Program-made: the position numbers and the translations under genes | Notes under the pieces: generated by a model | What the model saw: only the letters and a program-made list of their open reading frames with translations | The model's database searches: none | What the model was told of the DNA's origin: nothing | Source of the DNA: Chara braunii | Lineage: Eukaryota; Streptophyta; Charophyceae; Charales; Characeae | Assembly (NCBI GenBank): GCA_003427395.1 | Contig: BFEA01000009.1 | Location: 1,896,034-1,924,093 of the forward strand | DNA length: 28,060 nt | Direction of reading: 5' to 3' | Shown: piece after piece, positions 8,968-17,614 of the stretch | Layout of the letters: the number at the start of each line of letters is the position of its first letter | Numbering within the stretch: the stretch's first letter is position 1

Positions 8968-9585
8968 CTACCTGAGATGACCCTGATGTTCTTGGAGGGT
9001 CTTGCTAAACACTAAAATGTCATCTAAGTATACAACAACAAATCTATCTAACCATGGCGTCAACAAATCGTTCATACACCGCTGAAACGTAGCTGATGCA
9101 TTGGTTAGTCCAAAGGGCATCACTATAAATTCATAGTGCCTACACCTAGTCCGGAAAGCTGTCTTATACTGATCATCAGGATCCACCTCTATCTGATGAT
9201 ATCCGGACTTCAAATCTATCTTGGAGAAATACTTTGCCCCCTGCACTCGATCTAAAAGATCGTCTATCCTAGGTAGTGGCTCAACATTCTTCACTGTAAC
9301 AGCATTCAGACCCCTATAGTCTATACACATCCTCAGCTCTCCCTCTTTCTTGGGAACAAAGAGAACAGGCGCTCCAAAAGGAGACGAACTGGGCCTAATC
9401 CAACCCTTCTCAAGGAGCTGGTCCAATTGCTTACACTCTAACTCCCGCGGGGACATCCTATACACGGCTCCTTTGGGAGTTCTATTGCCAGGCTCAATCT
9501 CAATGCGGTGCTGGATAGGCCGCGACACTACCCTTGTCGGCGGCTCAGCCAGGTCCTTGAACTCCTCCAGCAGCTTGGCGATCAT
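8968..9585 (-). CDS. Reverse transcriptase palm/fingers (element B)
   Basis: 205 codons with all expected gypsy RT blocks in order: [65 protein letters not shown] and the catalytic [11 protein letters not shown]. The enzyme copies element RNA into DNA in cytoplasmic particles. The ATG at 9585 overlaps the stop of the upstream protease-linker frame in an ATGA arrangement, which is either a one-base frameshift mutation or, less likely, a coupled arrangement. A TAG ends the frame within the usual HL...VLEKL junction, and the same frame continues with RNase H. Length and motifs are otherwise typical. Confidence 0.9.
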   Translation of the reverse strand: MIAKLLEEFKDLAEPPTRVVSRPIQHRIEIEPGNRTPKGAVYRMSPRELECKQLDQLLEKGWIRPSSSPFGAPVLFVPKKEGELRMCIDYRGLNAVTVKNVEPLPRIDDLLDRVQGAKYFSKIDLKSGYHQIEVDPDDQYKTAFRTRCRHYEFIVMPFGLTNASATFQRCMNDLLTPWLDRFVVVYLDDILVFSKTLQEHQGHLR

Positions 9586-9827
9586 AGGGTCTCTTCCTTA
9601 GGCTCAGTTACTGGCCTTACATAGGCTACAAAAACTTGTTCCTCTAGATGCTCCTTCTTCACGAGCCTCGCGAAGTCAGGTGCACTAAGGCAGCAATGTG
9701 CCAGGGGATTCTCTACTCCGGATACATGGAACAGGCGGGCAGTCTTAGCCTCGCCTGAAGGACTAGGGAGCCTACACTTGTGCTCCTTTAAATGGAGTGT
9801 GGCCCCAGCTGCCCCTTCCCAATCCAT
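9582..9827 (-). pseudogene. Protease C-terminus and protease-RT linker (element B)
   Basis: The frame opens GMDWEGAAGATLHLKEHKC, which follows an in-frame-shifted DIVL. The ILG/VLGMDW pattern is the usual end of a gypsy aspartic protease. The rest (FARLVKKEHLEEQVFVAYV) is the linker ahead of RT. It overlaps the RT start by four bases. Confidence 0.65.
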
Positions 9828-10140
9828 TCCTAGAACGATATCGAATGGAGGCCGTCTTCTACGAGGAGAGTCAGGGAGTGGAGAACCTTCCCCACCTTCC
9901 CATCCTTCTCTAGGCGAAAATACGCCTGGACTCCCTCAACGTAATCCTCTTCAACCATGGTACGATTGTCTGCGAGGATACTAACTATGGGGTCTGTTAG
10001 TTTTTGGACTTTTAAGTCCCAGCTTCAACTTCTGCAGCGCTTTCCTACTAATATAGCTGCGGGTGGCCCTTGAATCTACCAGGGCCCGTACTCTACCCCT
10101 AAAAATCTATGTATCTAGTAATATAAGCTGCCCCTTATTC
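9828..10140 (-). pseudogene. Aspartic protease, broken active site (element B)
   Basis: Around 10064-10082 the minus strand reads LVDSRATRSYIS. Retroviral-type proteases have Asp-Ser/Thr-Gly here, so the usual Gly is replaced by Arg (codon AGG at 10070-10068). In-frame TAG codons lie on both sides (near 10109 and 9974), and a frame change is needed to reach the VLGMDW end. Protease would process Gag-Pol. This copy cannot. Confidence 0.65.
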
Positions 10141-10357
10141 TCCGTCTTCATCTTGGCCCAGGAGGGCATCCTCTTCTTCAATTCATCAGCCACGCCTGTG
10201 AGGGAGGTATCTAGAGAGACTCTAACACAAGCAGTCTCTGGACAGCGATCTAGACACCGGCCTGCAGCCTCTGCCATAGGCACATGTGGTGTGGGAGTCT
10301 CTTGCCGGCTAGCGCTATGTTCCCCACATGGCCTAATGGTAGGGGCAGTTGCTACCC

Positions 10358-11200
10358 CTACCGGCGGCTGCCTTTTGGCCCTTGAGCAGCCGTCCGGGTC
10401 TCTCTAGACTTAGGACAGTATTTAATGATATGGCCCGGGTCACCGCAGAGAATGAACTGCCCCGGGTCCAGACGCTGTTGCCATAAGCTCTGGTCCAGAC
10501 CCAGACTCTCCCAAGGCCTACCTTGCGGTAGCCCTGGGTGCCATTCACCTACCCTATAGGGAGACCTATTCCTAGGATGGTTTTGCGGGGGACCTTGACC
10601 CCTTCCTCCCGCGTGGCGGTTTCCTCCTCTACTGCCAACCCCCTGATCGCCGTGAAACCGGCTCCCTGAGGCCCGGCCCCCTTGGCCCTGGCCTCGTCCT
10701 CCTCCTTGCGGCCTCCCTCCAGCCGCGACAGCAGCGTAAGTCCTCCCCTGGCTCACATTGCTGTCCTCCTCCTCTAACCCCCACTCAATCTGCTCGTAGG
10801 GGATCTCTTCCACCCTACCTTCATCTAAGGTAAGGACAAGGTTATCCTTGGTCTTTACTTGCCCTGAGATAGTGCGGCCCTTCCATTGCTTTCCTTTGTC
10901 GAGGTCTTTGTGCCAGAAGGTAGAAAGTGACACCGATTTTGCCTCGAAAGCCACCACTTCAAGGCTAAGGGAATCATAAGTGGTGGCAGGATCTTTGCTC
11001 TTCGCGAAGAACTGCCCTTGAAAGGCTTCGGGCATAGCCCGATAGAAGAGGCCGACTAATTGGGCCTTTGTGACCCCATGGTCAGGGACAGCCACCAATT
11101 CATCCATTGTACCTTTTGAGTGCCCTGGCAATCTTCCATTTACGAGCGTGGATGGTCTGGAGCTTATCGGAGGCCTTGACACTGCGAGCGACATCAGCAA
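10358..11200 (-). pseudogene. Gag C-terminal half with altered zinc knuckle (element B)
   Basis: From about 11105 the frame carries MDELVAVPDHGVTKAQLVGLFY, FWHKDLDKGKQWKGRTISG, DNLVLTLDEGRVEEIPYEQIEWG, a glycine/arginine-rich stretch (GGGRGQGQGG) and a nucleocapsid motif FILCGDPGHIIKYC. The motif should be CX2CX4HX4C. The Cys-Gly-Asp-Pro-Gly-His-X4-Cys part is present but the first Cys is Phe (TTC). Residues before MDELV are out of frame with the Gag core, marking a frameshift near 11110. Nucleocapsid binds element RNA. Loss of one zinc ligand probably disables it. Confidence 0.8.
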
Positions 11201-11696
11201 ATCGCTCGCGCAGTAATTTTATGAAATCAACGAGGGGGGTGAACGATGAGTAGGCCACTGCATCATTGTTGCAGTTGGTAGCGCGAACTAGGGACCTTGC
11301 AAAACTGGCGGCCTCATCTCTGAGCGCGTGAATGGCAATTAATACGTGCTGATCTGGGGAGACCTGTTGCAGATGCACATAGGTCTTGACATTGGCCTCC
11401 TAGTTGTCAAAGTTTTCTTCCCTTTTCCCACTGTAGGAATCAGGGAATTTAACTTTGACCGGCTCCCTACGAGGACGCGGCTCTTCCTCCTTGGGAGCTG
11501 CCACCTTGACGCCTTCAATGGCGCCAACACAAAAACGCTCAGTCTTCTCGAGGCGATGATTCACCTCGACTCCTACAACTTTTACCAATTCTCGAGCGAA
11601 GTCTCGAAAGCCCATACGCATCGAACGCACAACTATATCCTGGCTTCGACTAAACTCATATTGTTGTTCTTACACTCTGGCTAAACGCTCGACGCT
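11100..11696 (-). pseudogene. Gag capsid-like core (element B)
   Basis: One frame runs through MGFRDFARELVKVVG, LEKTERFCVGAIEGVKVAAPKEEE, VKVKFPDSYSGKREENFDN, then after a TAG (at a position that is Trp in HW-type Gag A sequence) VHLQQVSPDQHVLIAIHALRDEAASFARSL, FIKLLRERFADVARS and LQTIHARKWKIARALK. It is collinear with Gag A at 2981-3400. Two more stops lie at about 11663 and 11697. It would form the particle shell. Confidence 0.8.
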
Positions 11697-12230
11697 CTAG
11701 GCGATGATCTGTACCTTTTGTTGGAGGTCTACCTGGGTGGTCAACTGCGTAGTTAGAGTCCGTACCTTCGCCAATTCCTGCATTGCTGCACTCGCCGCCT
11801 CCACTCTTCTTTTCTTCTCCCTCATCATTGCGAGCTTCCACACCATCCTCGTTTCATCTTCCATCGCCTGCCGCTTCAGAACATCTTCTTCTGCTTCCCA
11901 TTTCTTCATAGCGGCTTCTTGCTCATCCTTGGGGATATACATAGTTACCTCTTCTTGTTCGCCCAGGGATAAGTTAGCGACCCACTCCAAAATCCGTTTC
12001 TCCATCTCTTCATCCTTGCTGCCACTGTACTGCCCGTTCCTCCTTTGCAGTGGTGTTTCATTTTTCTCTTCCTCTTCCATCTCTTTCAACCTCTCCTCTT
12101 CTTCCTTCTTCAACCTCTCTTTTTCTCTAGCCATCTCCTCCTCTATCTTTTTCAACTTGGCCGCCCGCTCCTCCTGGAGGGCCTTCTTCTTGGCCTCCTT
12201 CTCCTTTCTCTCCTGCAGGATGGCGACCAT
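11697..12230 (-). pseudogene. Gag coiled-coil N-terminal half (element B)
   Basis: 177 codons rich in Glu, Lys and Arg with heptad-like spacing: KKKALQEERAAKLKKIEEE, KERLKKEEEERLKEMEEEE, then LEWVANLSLGEQEEVTMYI and MREKKRRVEAASAAMQEL. It is in the same frame as the core but closed by a TAG at 11697-11699. Just upstream of 12230 the frame differs from the N-terminal MDDYP segment by one base (the shared KEEEE codons lie in the other frame), so a frameshift separates them. Confidence 0.75.
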
Positions 12231-12391
12231 CTCTCCTCCTCCTCCTTCGTATAGGGCTTAGTTGAGACCCCGGTCCTGGTGTCTACTCTACACGTGAACG
12301 TGTGCCAGAAACCCAGAGGGAAGAGGAGGTGCCAAAGGGTCCCCCAGAGGGAGAACCCCACAAGTAACCCATACATCGGATAGTCATCCAT
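12231..12391 (-). pseudogene. Gag N-terminal segment (element B)
   Basis: MDDYPMYGLLVGFSLWGTLWHL followed by FPLGFWHTFTCRVDTRTG and KPYTKEEEE. It matches the N-terminal segment of element A (4418 downward), so it is an ancestral feature of this Gag lineage. The frame breaks at the KEEEE run. Confidence 0.55.
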
Positions 12392-12462
12392 GTGGTGTCA
12401 GGTGCGCGACAAAAGTCCCACTCCTCACTGACCCGCTGACTGACGGACTTTCTAAGGACCAC

Positions 12463-12653
12463 AGGGTGGACCCTTGTCAACTATGGTCACTACCCTAGAG
12501 CCACTCTAAGGCTGTCACTACTAAACCAATTGTTGATCTGGAGGCATTTAAGGAGATNAGGGTGGACCCTTGTCAACTATGGTCACTACCCTAGAGCCAC
12601 TCTAAGGCTGTCACTACTAAACCAATTGTTGATCTGGAGGCATTTAAGGAGAT
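12463..12653. repeat. Two identical 95-bp copies around a single N
   Basis: 12463-12557 and 12559-12653 are identical over 95 bases with one N at 12558 between them. Perfect identity beside an N among otherwise diverged repeats points to two contigs that overlap but were joined without merging. Confidence 0.9.
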
Positions 12654-12770
12654 CCCCCAAACTCTGCAAGAATTCTTTAACGTCGTAGACAGGACGACGT
12701 GATCAGCTTGATTCCTGCCTGTGCTTTCAACCCACAACTCAACCTTTCCGGCCTACTGTGCCACACCGAG

Positions 12771-13030
12771 CAGCCCGCCGGTCTGTACCGGTCCTTGGAG
12801 GGGTTCGTGTCCCCCGGGACAGTCGAGTCGTCAGACACAGATCATCAGCCTTACTTGGTCCGGTAGGGGGGTGGTTCAAAGAGGCCCTCAACACTTAAAG
12901 ACTGCCTGGTGTGTCAGCCCTGGCTGCCGTTCAGACCCACTGAGTCCTACCAACCGTTCCCAGCCGGTCAGCACCGGTCCTTGGGAGGGTTAGGCCCCCC
13001 TGGAGAGTTGGATCAGCCACAGTATCAGCC
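12771..13030. repeat. Diverged direct repeat in leader of element B, period about 186 bp
   Basis: ACCGGTCCTTGG followed by a G-rich then C-rich (TCCCCC / GCCCCCC) stretch occurs at 12787 and 12973, each with CAGCC(C)G upstream and a GA(C/G)AGT downstream. No coding content is seen in 12392-14023. This stretch is the leader between PBS and Gag, with the TTGAC-core array, the gap and the TC tract described separately. Confidence 0.6.
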
Positions 13031-13226
13031 CTATAAGGTCAGCTCAGGGTTTCGTCATCCAAGCCTATCCTTCATCCACAGAGTGCTAGCACCTAGGACA
13101 GAAGAGACTCGATGCAGAAAGAAGAGACAAACAGACTCATACTCAGCAAGTACCGTGGGGTGAGTGCACATCCACAAGGTAAGGGGATAGGCTAAGGGCT
13201 CAGCGAAATATCACCAACTCCAGCTT

Positions 13227-13360
13227 GGTCAAAACCTTGGTCAGCAGCTCCGGTCAACGCCTTGGTCAACGCTGAGTCAACGCTCGGTCAACCTTCTGGT
13301 CAACCCCTAGTCAACCCTTCGGTCAACGCCTGGTCAACCCTTTGGTCAACGCTCGGTCAA
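13227..13360. repeat. Array of eleven (G/A)GTCAA cores at 11-12-bp spacing
   Basis: Cores start at 13227, 13252, 13264, 13275, 13286, 13298, 13309, 13321, 13332, 13344 and 13355. From 13252 onward the spacing alternates 11 and 12, with unit form GGTCAACSCYT. A degenerate GGTCAG at 13239 fills the one gap. On the element strand each core reads TTGAC(C/T), the W-box recognised by plant WRKY factors. The array sits in the leader about 0.7-0.8 kb inside the PBS. Confidence 0.85.
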
Positions 13361-13639
13361 CCCTCCAACTTGGCTATGGCTGCCGGCACCTTCACCTTCG
13401 TCGCCCTCGTCTCTTCCTTCCCCTTACTTTACCTTCTTCTTCCTCGCTGTCTTTCTTCTTCTCTCTCTATATTTTATTTTATTTTTTTTGTCACCTTAGC
13501 TATGTCTGTCTTCTTCTCCAATACCCCTTCCTCTGTCTCTCTCCTCGGTCCCTCCTTCTTTGTCCCCTTCGTCACACCGTGACGCAGCTCCGCGGCTATG
13601 GCCGCTTTCTTCCTCCTTCGTGGGTCTGCGCAGCAACTT

Positions 13640-13738
13640 CACAGGTATGTAACAACCAATCTTGTATCGCTCANNNNNNNNNNNNNNNNNNNNNNNNNNN
13701 NNNNNNNNNNNNNNNNNNNNNNNNNNNNNNNNNNNNNN

Positions 13739-13806
<68 letters not shown>

Positions 13807-13878
13807 GCCGTAGCGGTATCTTCAGCGCAGCAGGTGGTAACCCAATCTTGTATCACTCATCTCTCTCTCTCTCTCTTA
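13640..13878. repeat. Duplicated CAATCTTGTATC block with TC microsatellites and a 65-N gap
   Basis: CCAATCTTGTATCGCTCA (13656-13673) and CCCAATCTTGTATCACTCA (about 13841-13859) are each followed by a TC run. The first run is preceded by 65 N (13674-13738) and continues as (TC)n at 13739-13806. The gap length is therefore not reliable. Confidence 0.8.
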
Positions 13879-14023
13879 GCCTTCTCCTTCTTCGTGGTCT
13901 CCTCGCAGGTGCGCGACGGCTCCTTCCTCCTCAGGTCCGCTATGGCAGACTTCTCCTTCCAGCGGCCACCTCAGCTATGGCGCATCGGCCCTGCACAGAA
14001 CGGCACGCATGGGATAGCGGGAA

Positions 14024-14038
14024 CCAGTTCTAATACCA
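14024..14038 (-). other. Primer-binding-site-like sequence of element B
   Basis: The minus strand reads TGGTATTAGAACTGG one base after a TTGCA LTR end. TGGTATTAGA resembles the initiator tRNA-Met complement TGGTATCAGAGC with changes, so it is a decayed relative of the PBS at 5216-5228. Confidence 0.55.
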
Positions 14039-14417
14039 GTGCAATCTGACTCGACTTATTCACACTTTTTATGCACGTGAACAGCAGCACAACAACTGGC
14101 GACATGCGCCCACACAATACACATAGATATGACTTCTAGGCAAGTTCACTTCCACTGGCTATGGCTTTTGAGCGCCCAACATCCACTGTTCACACCCTGG
14201 ATCACCCTGGATATCCCACACTCGACACTCTCCACACTCACATCACGCGCACACACACACTACTATAGCTATGGCAGCGCTATCTGCCACTACCCTATCG
14301 CTATACTACACTTCTCTGCCCACTTCGACTTCGGGCAGACCTCCTCGCACAAGGCGCCGAGGCAGCTCTTCCGCTTGGCTTCCACAGGAATGAATGAATG
14401 GCTGTGCGCAGCCTCTT

Positions 14418-14426
14418 GATTTATAC
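14418..14426 (-). promoter_or_regulatory. TATA element of LTR beta copy 1
   Basis: GTATAAATC on the minus strand, conserved with its AAGAGGC context in copy 2 (27956-27964). Confidence 0.6.
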
Positions 14427-14587
14427 TTCTGTGAAGCGTTGGTCTGCCCTATTTCCCTGGCCCACGGTATACACAGTCCCAGACGGTACTTGTTGGACAG
14501 GACCGGACTGGCTGGACTGGGGTTGTTGACTCAGTGTGGTGGACCTACACCACTTGACCACTTGCCTCTGCCGAAACATGGCTGACT

Positions 14588-14628
14588 CCGAAAGGCCACT
14601 TCTAGAACATTCTACTTTGGCCTTTCGG
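14588..14628. promoter_or_regulatory. Heat-shock element inside an 11-bp perfect inverted repeat
   Basis: CCGAAAGGCCA (14588-14598) and TGGCCTTTCGG (14618-14628) are perfect reverse complements. Between them, 14600-14612 reads TTCTAGAACATTC, an exact TTCnnGAAnnTTC heat-shock trimer. It lies about 175 bp upstream of the beta TATA on the element strand, a normal place for a U3 enhancer. Whether heat-shock factor uses it is inference. Confidence 0.6.
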
Positions 14629-14944
14629 TAATGTAGCAGCTACGACTCTGCCCTTTCAGGTAAGTAGCAGCTACGACTTTGACCCTTCGAACAGTCTACA
14701 GGGTCCTACCTACCACTGGCGGTCCTACAGGTCGCAGGTTCAAGACCTCTAGACTGCCTAGACTCCTACCCGACAGACCTACAGTTCGAGTCCTCTATGC
14801 CTTGTAACCTACAAGGTCCTACCTACCACTGGCGGTTCTACAGGTCGCAGGTTCAAACCTACGAGTTGACACATTTAGTGTACACAGGTAAGGCGAACTA
14901 AGGTGGGGTACTAGGGATCGAGCCCTGGAATCTGCATCAGCTAC
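14629..14944. repeat. Short direct repeats with tRNA T-arm-like motifs
   Basis: GTAGCAGCTACGACT occurs twice at about 14634 and 14667. A 48-bp block beginning GGTCCTACCTACCACTGGCG recurs at 14702-14749 and 14815-14862 (period 113), each ending GGTCGCAGGTTCAA(G)ACCT, which resembles a pol III B box / T arm. No matching A box or complete tRNA fold was found. No coding region is supported. Confidence 0.55.
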
Positions 14945-16314
14945 TGCGAAGTGGTGAATACCGTTTCAGGGAGTGCCATGATACAGGAGGCCATTTTGGG
15001 TGGAGGAAGAGCTATGCTAATCGTCTATGTTCCTACACCTGGCCTCAAATGAAACCTTATTGCATCGCATATGTGCAAGGTTGTCAAGTGTGTCAACGAA
15101 ACAAGAGCACCACGCAGCCTCCCCTCGGTCTCCTTCAGCCTTTGCCCATTCCAACAGTTTCAGGAGACTTTGTGTCCATCGCTTTTATGGACACAAAGGT
15201 GAAAAGCAGGAACGGGAAAACCCAAGTTATGGTTATTGTTGACAAATTTAGTAAATTTGTCGTCTTTGTGGCATTACCTTCGGAAGCTAGAACCGGCTTG
15301 GTAATTCGTGAATTCTTTAATCACTGGGTGAAAGATTATGAACATCCCTTGACTATAGTTAGTGACAGAGACGCGCGATTCACAAGTGAACAATGGCAGC
15401 GGTTGATGAATGTTTATGGCTCTAAATTGACAATATCGATAGGGCGGCATCCTGAGACGAATGGGCAAACTGAGCAAATTAACAAGATTCTGCAGCAAAC
15501 AGTGCGTATGTATATTCGTCCTGACCAGATTGATTAGGATGAGCATTCGCCTTAAGTTGCTAGTGCCTATAATAACTCTGTACACTTATCTACTTGCAGA
15601 ACTCCGATGGAGTTGCATCTGGGAGGGCGTCCCCGCAAACCTATAGATTGTTTGAATCCGGATCAAGTACACAAACTTCCGTTGGGAACGCGAGAATTCT
15701 CAATGCAATACCAAAGGGATCTAGAAAAAGTAAAATGGAACATAGTCAAATCTCAACATCAGATGAATGAACAGGCAAATAAACATAAAAGACCTTCTCA
15801 GTTTACTATAGGCGATCTGGTATGGGTTAAATCTAAAGAGTTTATCCCAGAAGAGAACATCTCTCAAAAGTTGCTACCCGCCTACAGAGGACCATGGCAA
15901 GTATTGGATGTGATAGGAGACATGGACGGACCATCCTACGTTATTGAGATTCCTCTACACCTACATACGTATACGGTGTTTCGTGCGTGAAAGCTCTTAC
16001 CGTGTGTTACTAATGAACTGTTTCCCAGTCAGAGGTCAACAATTCCTCTGAGTATGGATGGAAAATTTGATGTTGATAAGATCGTTGCTGAAAGTACTAT
16101 TCAGACTGGATGCAGATGTAGACCTCAACGACAATATAAAGTCAGATTTGCCTATCAAGATCCGAGTGAAGACTGCTGGTTTAGTAGGGACGAGCTAATT
16201 GAATCAGCATCGCACATTGTATCTGCTTATGAAAGAGCGAGAAGAGGAATTATGAAAGAGCGAGAAGAGGAATTAATATTGTGGATAGGTAAGAACTTTC
16301 CAAGAGGACTTTGA
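14945..16314 (+). pseudogene. Integrase, nearly full-length inverted copy
   Basis: A single frame runs the whole length with only three stops: TAG at 15535, TAA near 15553 and TGA at 15988. It contains an intact HX4H...CX2C zinc finger (CHDTGGHFG, then GCQVCQRNK), the core with VSIAFMDTKV (the first catalytic Asp is Ala here; element B keeps IDFMD), VSDRDARFTSEQW (second Asp), HPETNGQTEQINK (Glu), the DLVWVKSKEFIPEEN region and the chromodomain-like tail. It aligns with element B 6376-8000 in reverse. No RT precedes it: 5' of about 14945 the sequence is unrelated. A 23-bp duplication lengthens its C-terminus. It is the better guide to the ancestral integrase but is inactive. Confidence 0.85.
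16228..16273 (+). repeat. 23-bp exact tandem duplication in integrase tail
   Basis: TATGAAAGAGCG...GAGGAAT occurs twice back to back (16228-16250, 16251-16273). Element B has one copy, so the duplication is private to this copy. It shifts the frame and gives a new end (IMKEREEELILWIGK). Confidence 0.9.
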
Positions 16315-16386
16315 AATTAGGCTAGCGAGAGTAAAAGTGCCTTTACGAATCAGACCCCGAACGGATGCCCCAACAGCGAGGGGCCC

Positions 16387-16885
16387 TGTCGGCCATAACT
16401 CAACTTCACGAGCAGCAACTCAAAAGAAAAAGTTCCTGAGGTAAAAGTCACATCTATAATGAAGTGGAAAGTCATTTTGAAAGGTCACAATAGGACCTCA
16501 ACGAACAGGTATTGGACACAATTTTCAAGACTGAGTTAGGGTCATGTCTCCTCGATGAAAAGCCATGTCTGTTTGGCAACGAGTCAAAGGCTACAGTCCC
16601 AGTCCAGTCATAATCCATACGAGTCAGTCCTGATTCAAACCAGGAGTCCAAAAGACAGGCCCGATGACCCAAAGCAGCAGCAGACCATGGGAAAAGATAC
16701 TGGGACACACACTTAAACAATCGGTACTGGGCAGGAGTCCCAGGCATATTGAGGCTGAATGAAGGCCACGACAGACCAGTCCAGCACTATAAAGGTCTGG
16801 CCAGCCTCCCATTTGGACAGATGCTAACTTCGCATGAGAGTGTGGAAGTTTCGTGGCACTTGTGGGCTAGATATGTGTGAGCTGT
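16387..16885 (+). mobile_element. LTR alpha, plus copy, 5' part
   Basis: Begins TGTCGGCCATAACT after the purine-rich GAGGGGCCC and aligns in reverse with 6281 down to about 5785. The match stops at GTGAGCTGTG. The remaining LTR is found at 23987-24470. A TATA element is conserved. Confidence 0.75.
16787..16795 (+). promoter_or_regulatory. TATA element of LTR alpha, plus copy
   Basis: CTATAAAGG, aligned with the TATA of the minus copy at 5871-5880. Confidence 0.6.
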
Positions 16886-17614
16886 GTTGTCGAGCGCATC
16901 GGTGCGGCACCACACAAGGCAGCACGGGACCCTCCCGGCCGCATCACACAGAAGTCGGTCTGGTCCTCGTCACAAATGCATATGGACCTTCCGCAAGCCG
17001 CTCCGAACGAGTGCGCTAGCCATACCTCTCACGAGCCCCTACGACAGGATTGGGCCTACACGAGGCACGACTTACCTCCACCTTACGGTAGCTGTCACCT
17101 CCCTTCGGTCGGTGTATCCCTGTCGAGCTACCAATCCATAGTACGAAAGCTAATCAGTTGCAATCGCAGAGGTGGACCAGTTGAGGGTGTTTCTCGTTCG
17201 TTGTAGCATAGGGGGTACGCGCAGTATTACGCCTCTATTGAACCCGCTCGGGAACCGGTATCTTGGGGGGCTGAGGTCCCAAGCGCGACTCGTCGTCGGT
17301 CCACTAGGACACATCCCACACGCCACGCGCACACCACTATAAAGAACATAAAAATAAATCACACACCCGTGTACAAATACAGAACGACACAGAACAAACA
17401 ACATGACAACGCTCCCAGTCCCCTACTGGCCATCACATAACTTTCCAATGCGGAAACCAGATAGGCGTCGACCATGAGACTTAGTATAAAACCGCGCGGG
17501 CGCAGGGCTAAGTCATATCGAGTAGCAATGCTTGAATGCGCAAGCAGTCGTAGTGATGGCGTACTGTGTAGTGCCCATAATCAAGCGGTCCCTCGTGGAT
17601 CTGAGTACCGCTTA

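Larger units (their letters stand above)
6282..14039 (-). mobile_element. Element B: decayed Ty3/gypsy internal region
   Basis: Minus-strand order is PBS (14038), leader, Gag, protease, RT, RNase H, integrase, purine tract and LTR. RT before integrase defines Ty3/gypsy. The LTR next to the PBS is type beta, while the LTR after integrase is type alpha. The two share only promoter-level resemblance and the TTGCA end. A single element should have near-identical LTRs, so B is a recombinant or composite. At least ten disabling lesions are described in the separate entries. Confidence 0.75.
14040..14640 (-). mobile_element. LTR, type beta, copy 1 (5' start not fixed)
   Basis: In minus orientation the LTR ends GATTGCA at 14040. 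Homology to 27554-28060 starts exactly there and runs to about 14525, where the other copy leaves the window. Shared landmarks include GGCGACATGCGCCCACAC, GGATCACCCTGGATATCCCA, the TATA element and AGGAATGAATGAATG. Flanking sequence inside differs (PBS here, unrelated DNA at 27553), which fixes the LTR edge. The upstream start cannot be set and 14640 is a minimum guess. Confidence 0.75.

Noticed and set aside
11704-12261. Plus-strand 185-codon frame, Ser/Phe/Leu-rich, looks membrane-like
   Set aside because: Antisense shadow of the Gag B coiled coil, which aligns with Gag A.
13262-13582. ATGGC(T/C)GC starts on the plus strand resembling signal-peptide genes
   Set aside because: The starts are the recurrent GCTATGGC motif in leader and LTR sequence; frames are short and differ between copies.
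13342-14049. Plus-strand frame starting MVNARSTL with Ser-Leu repeats
   Set aside because: It spans the 65-N gap and the TC microsatellite; the Ser-Leu run is translated TC repeat.
16877-17206. Plus-strand 109-codon frame at the start of the insertion
   Set aside because: It begins in the LTR and crosses the insertion junction, so it cannot be ancestral; no motif.
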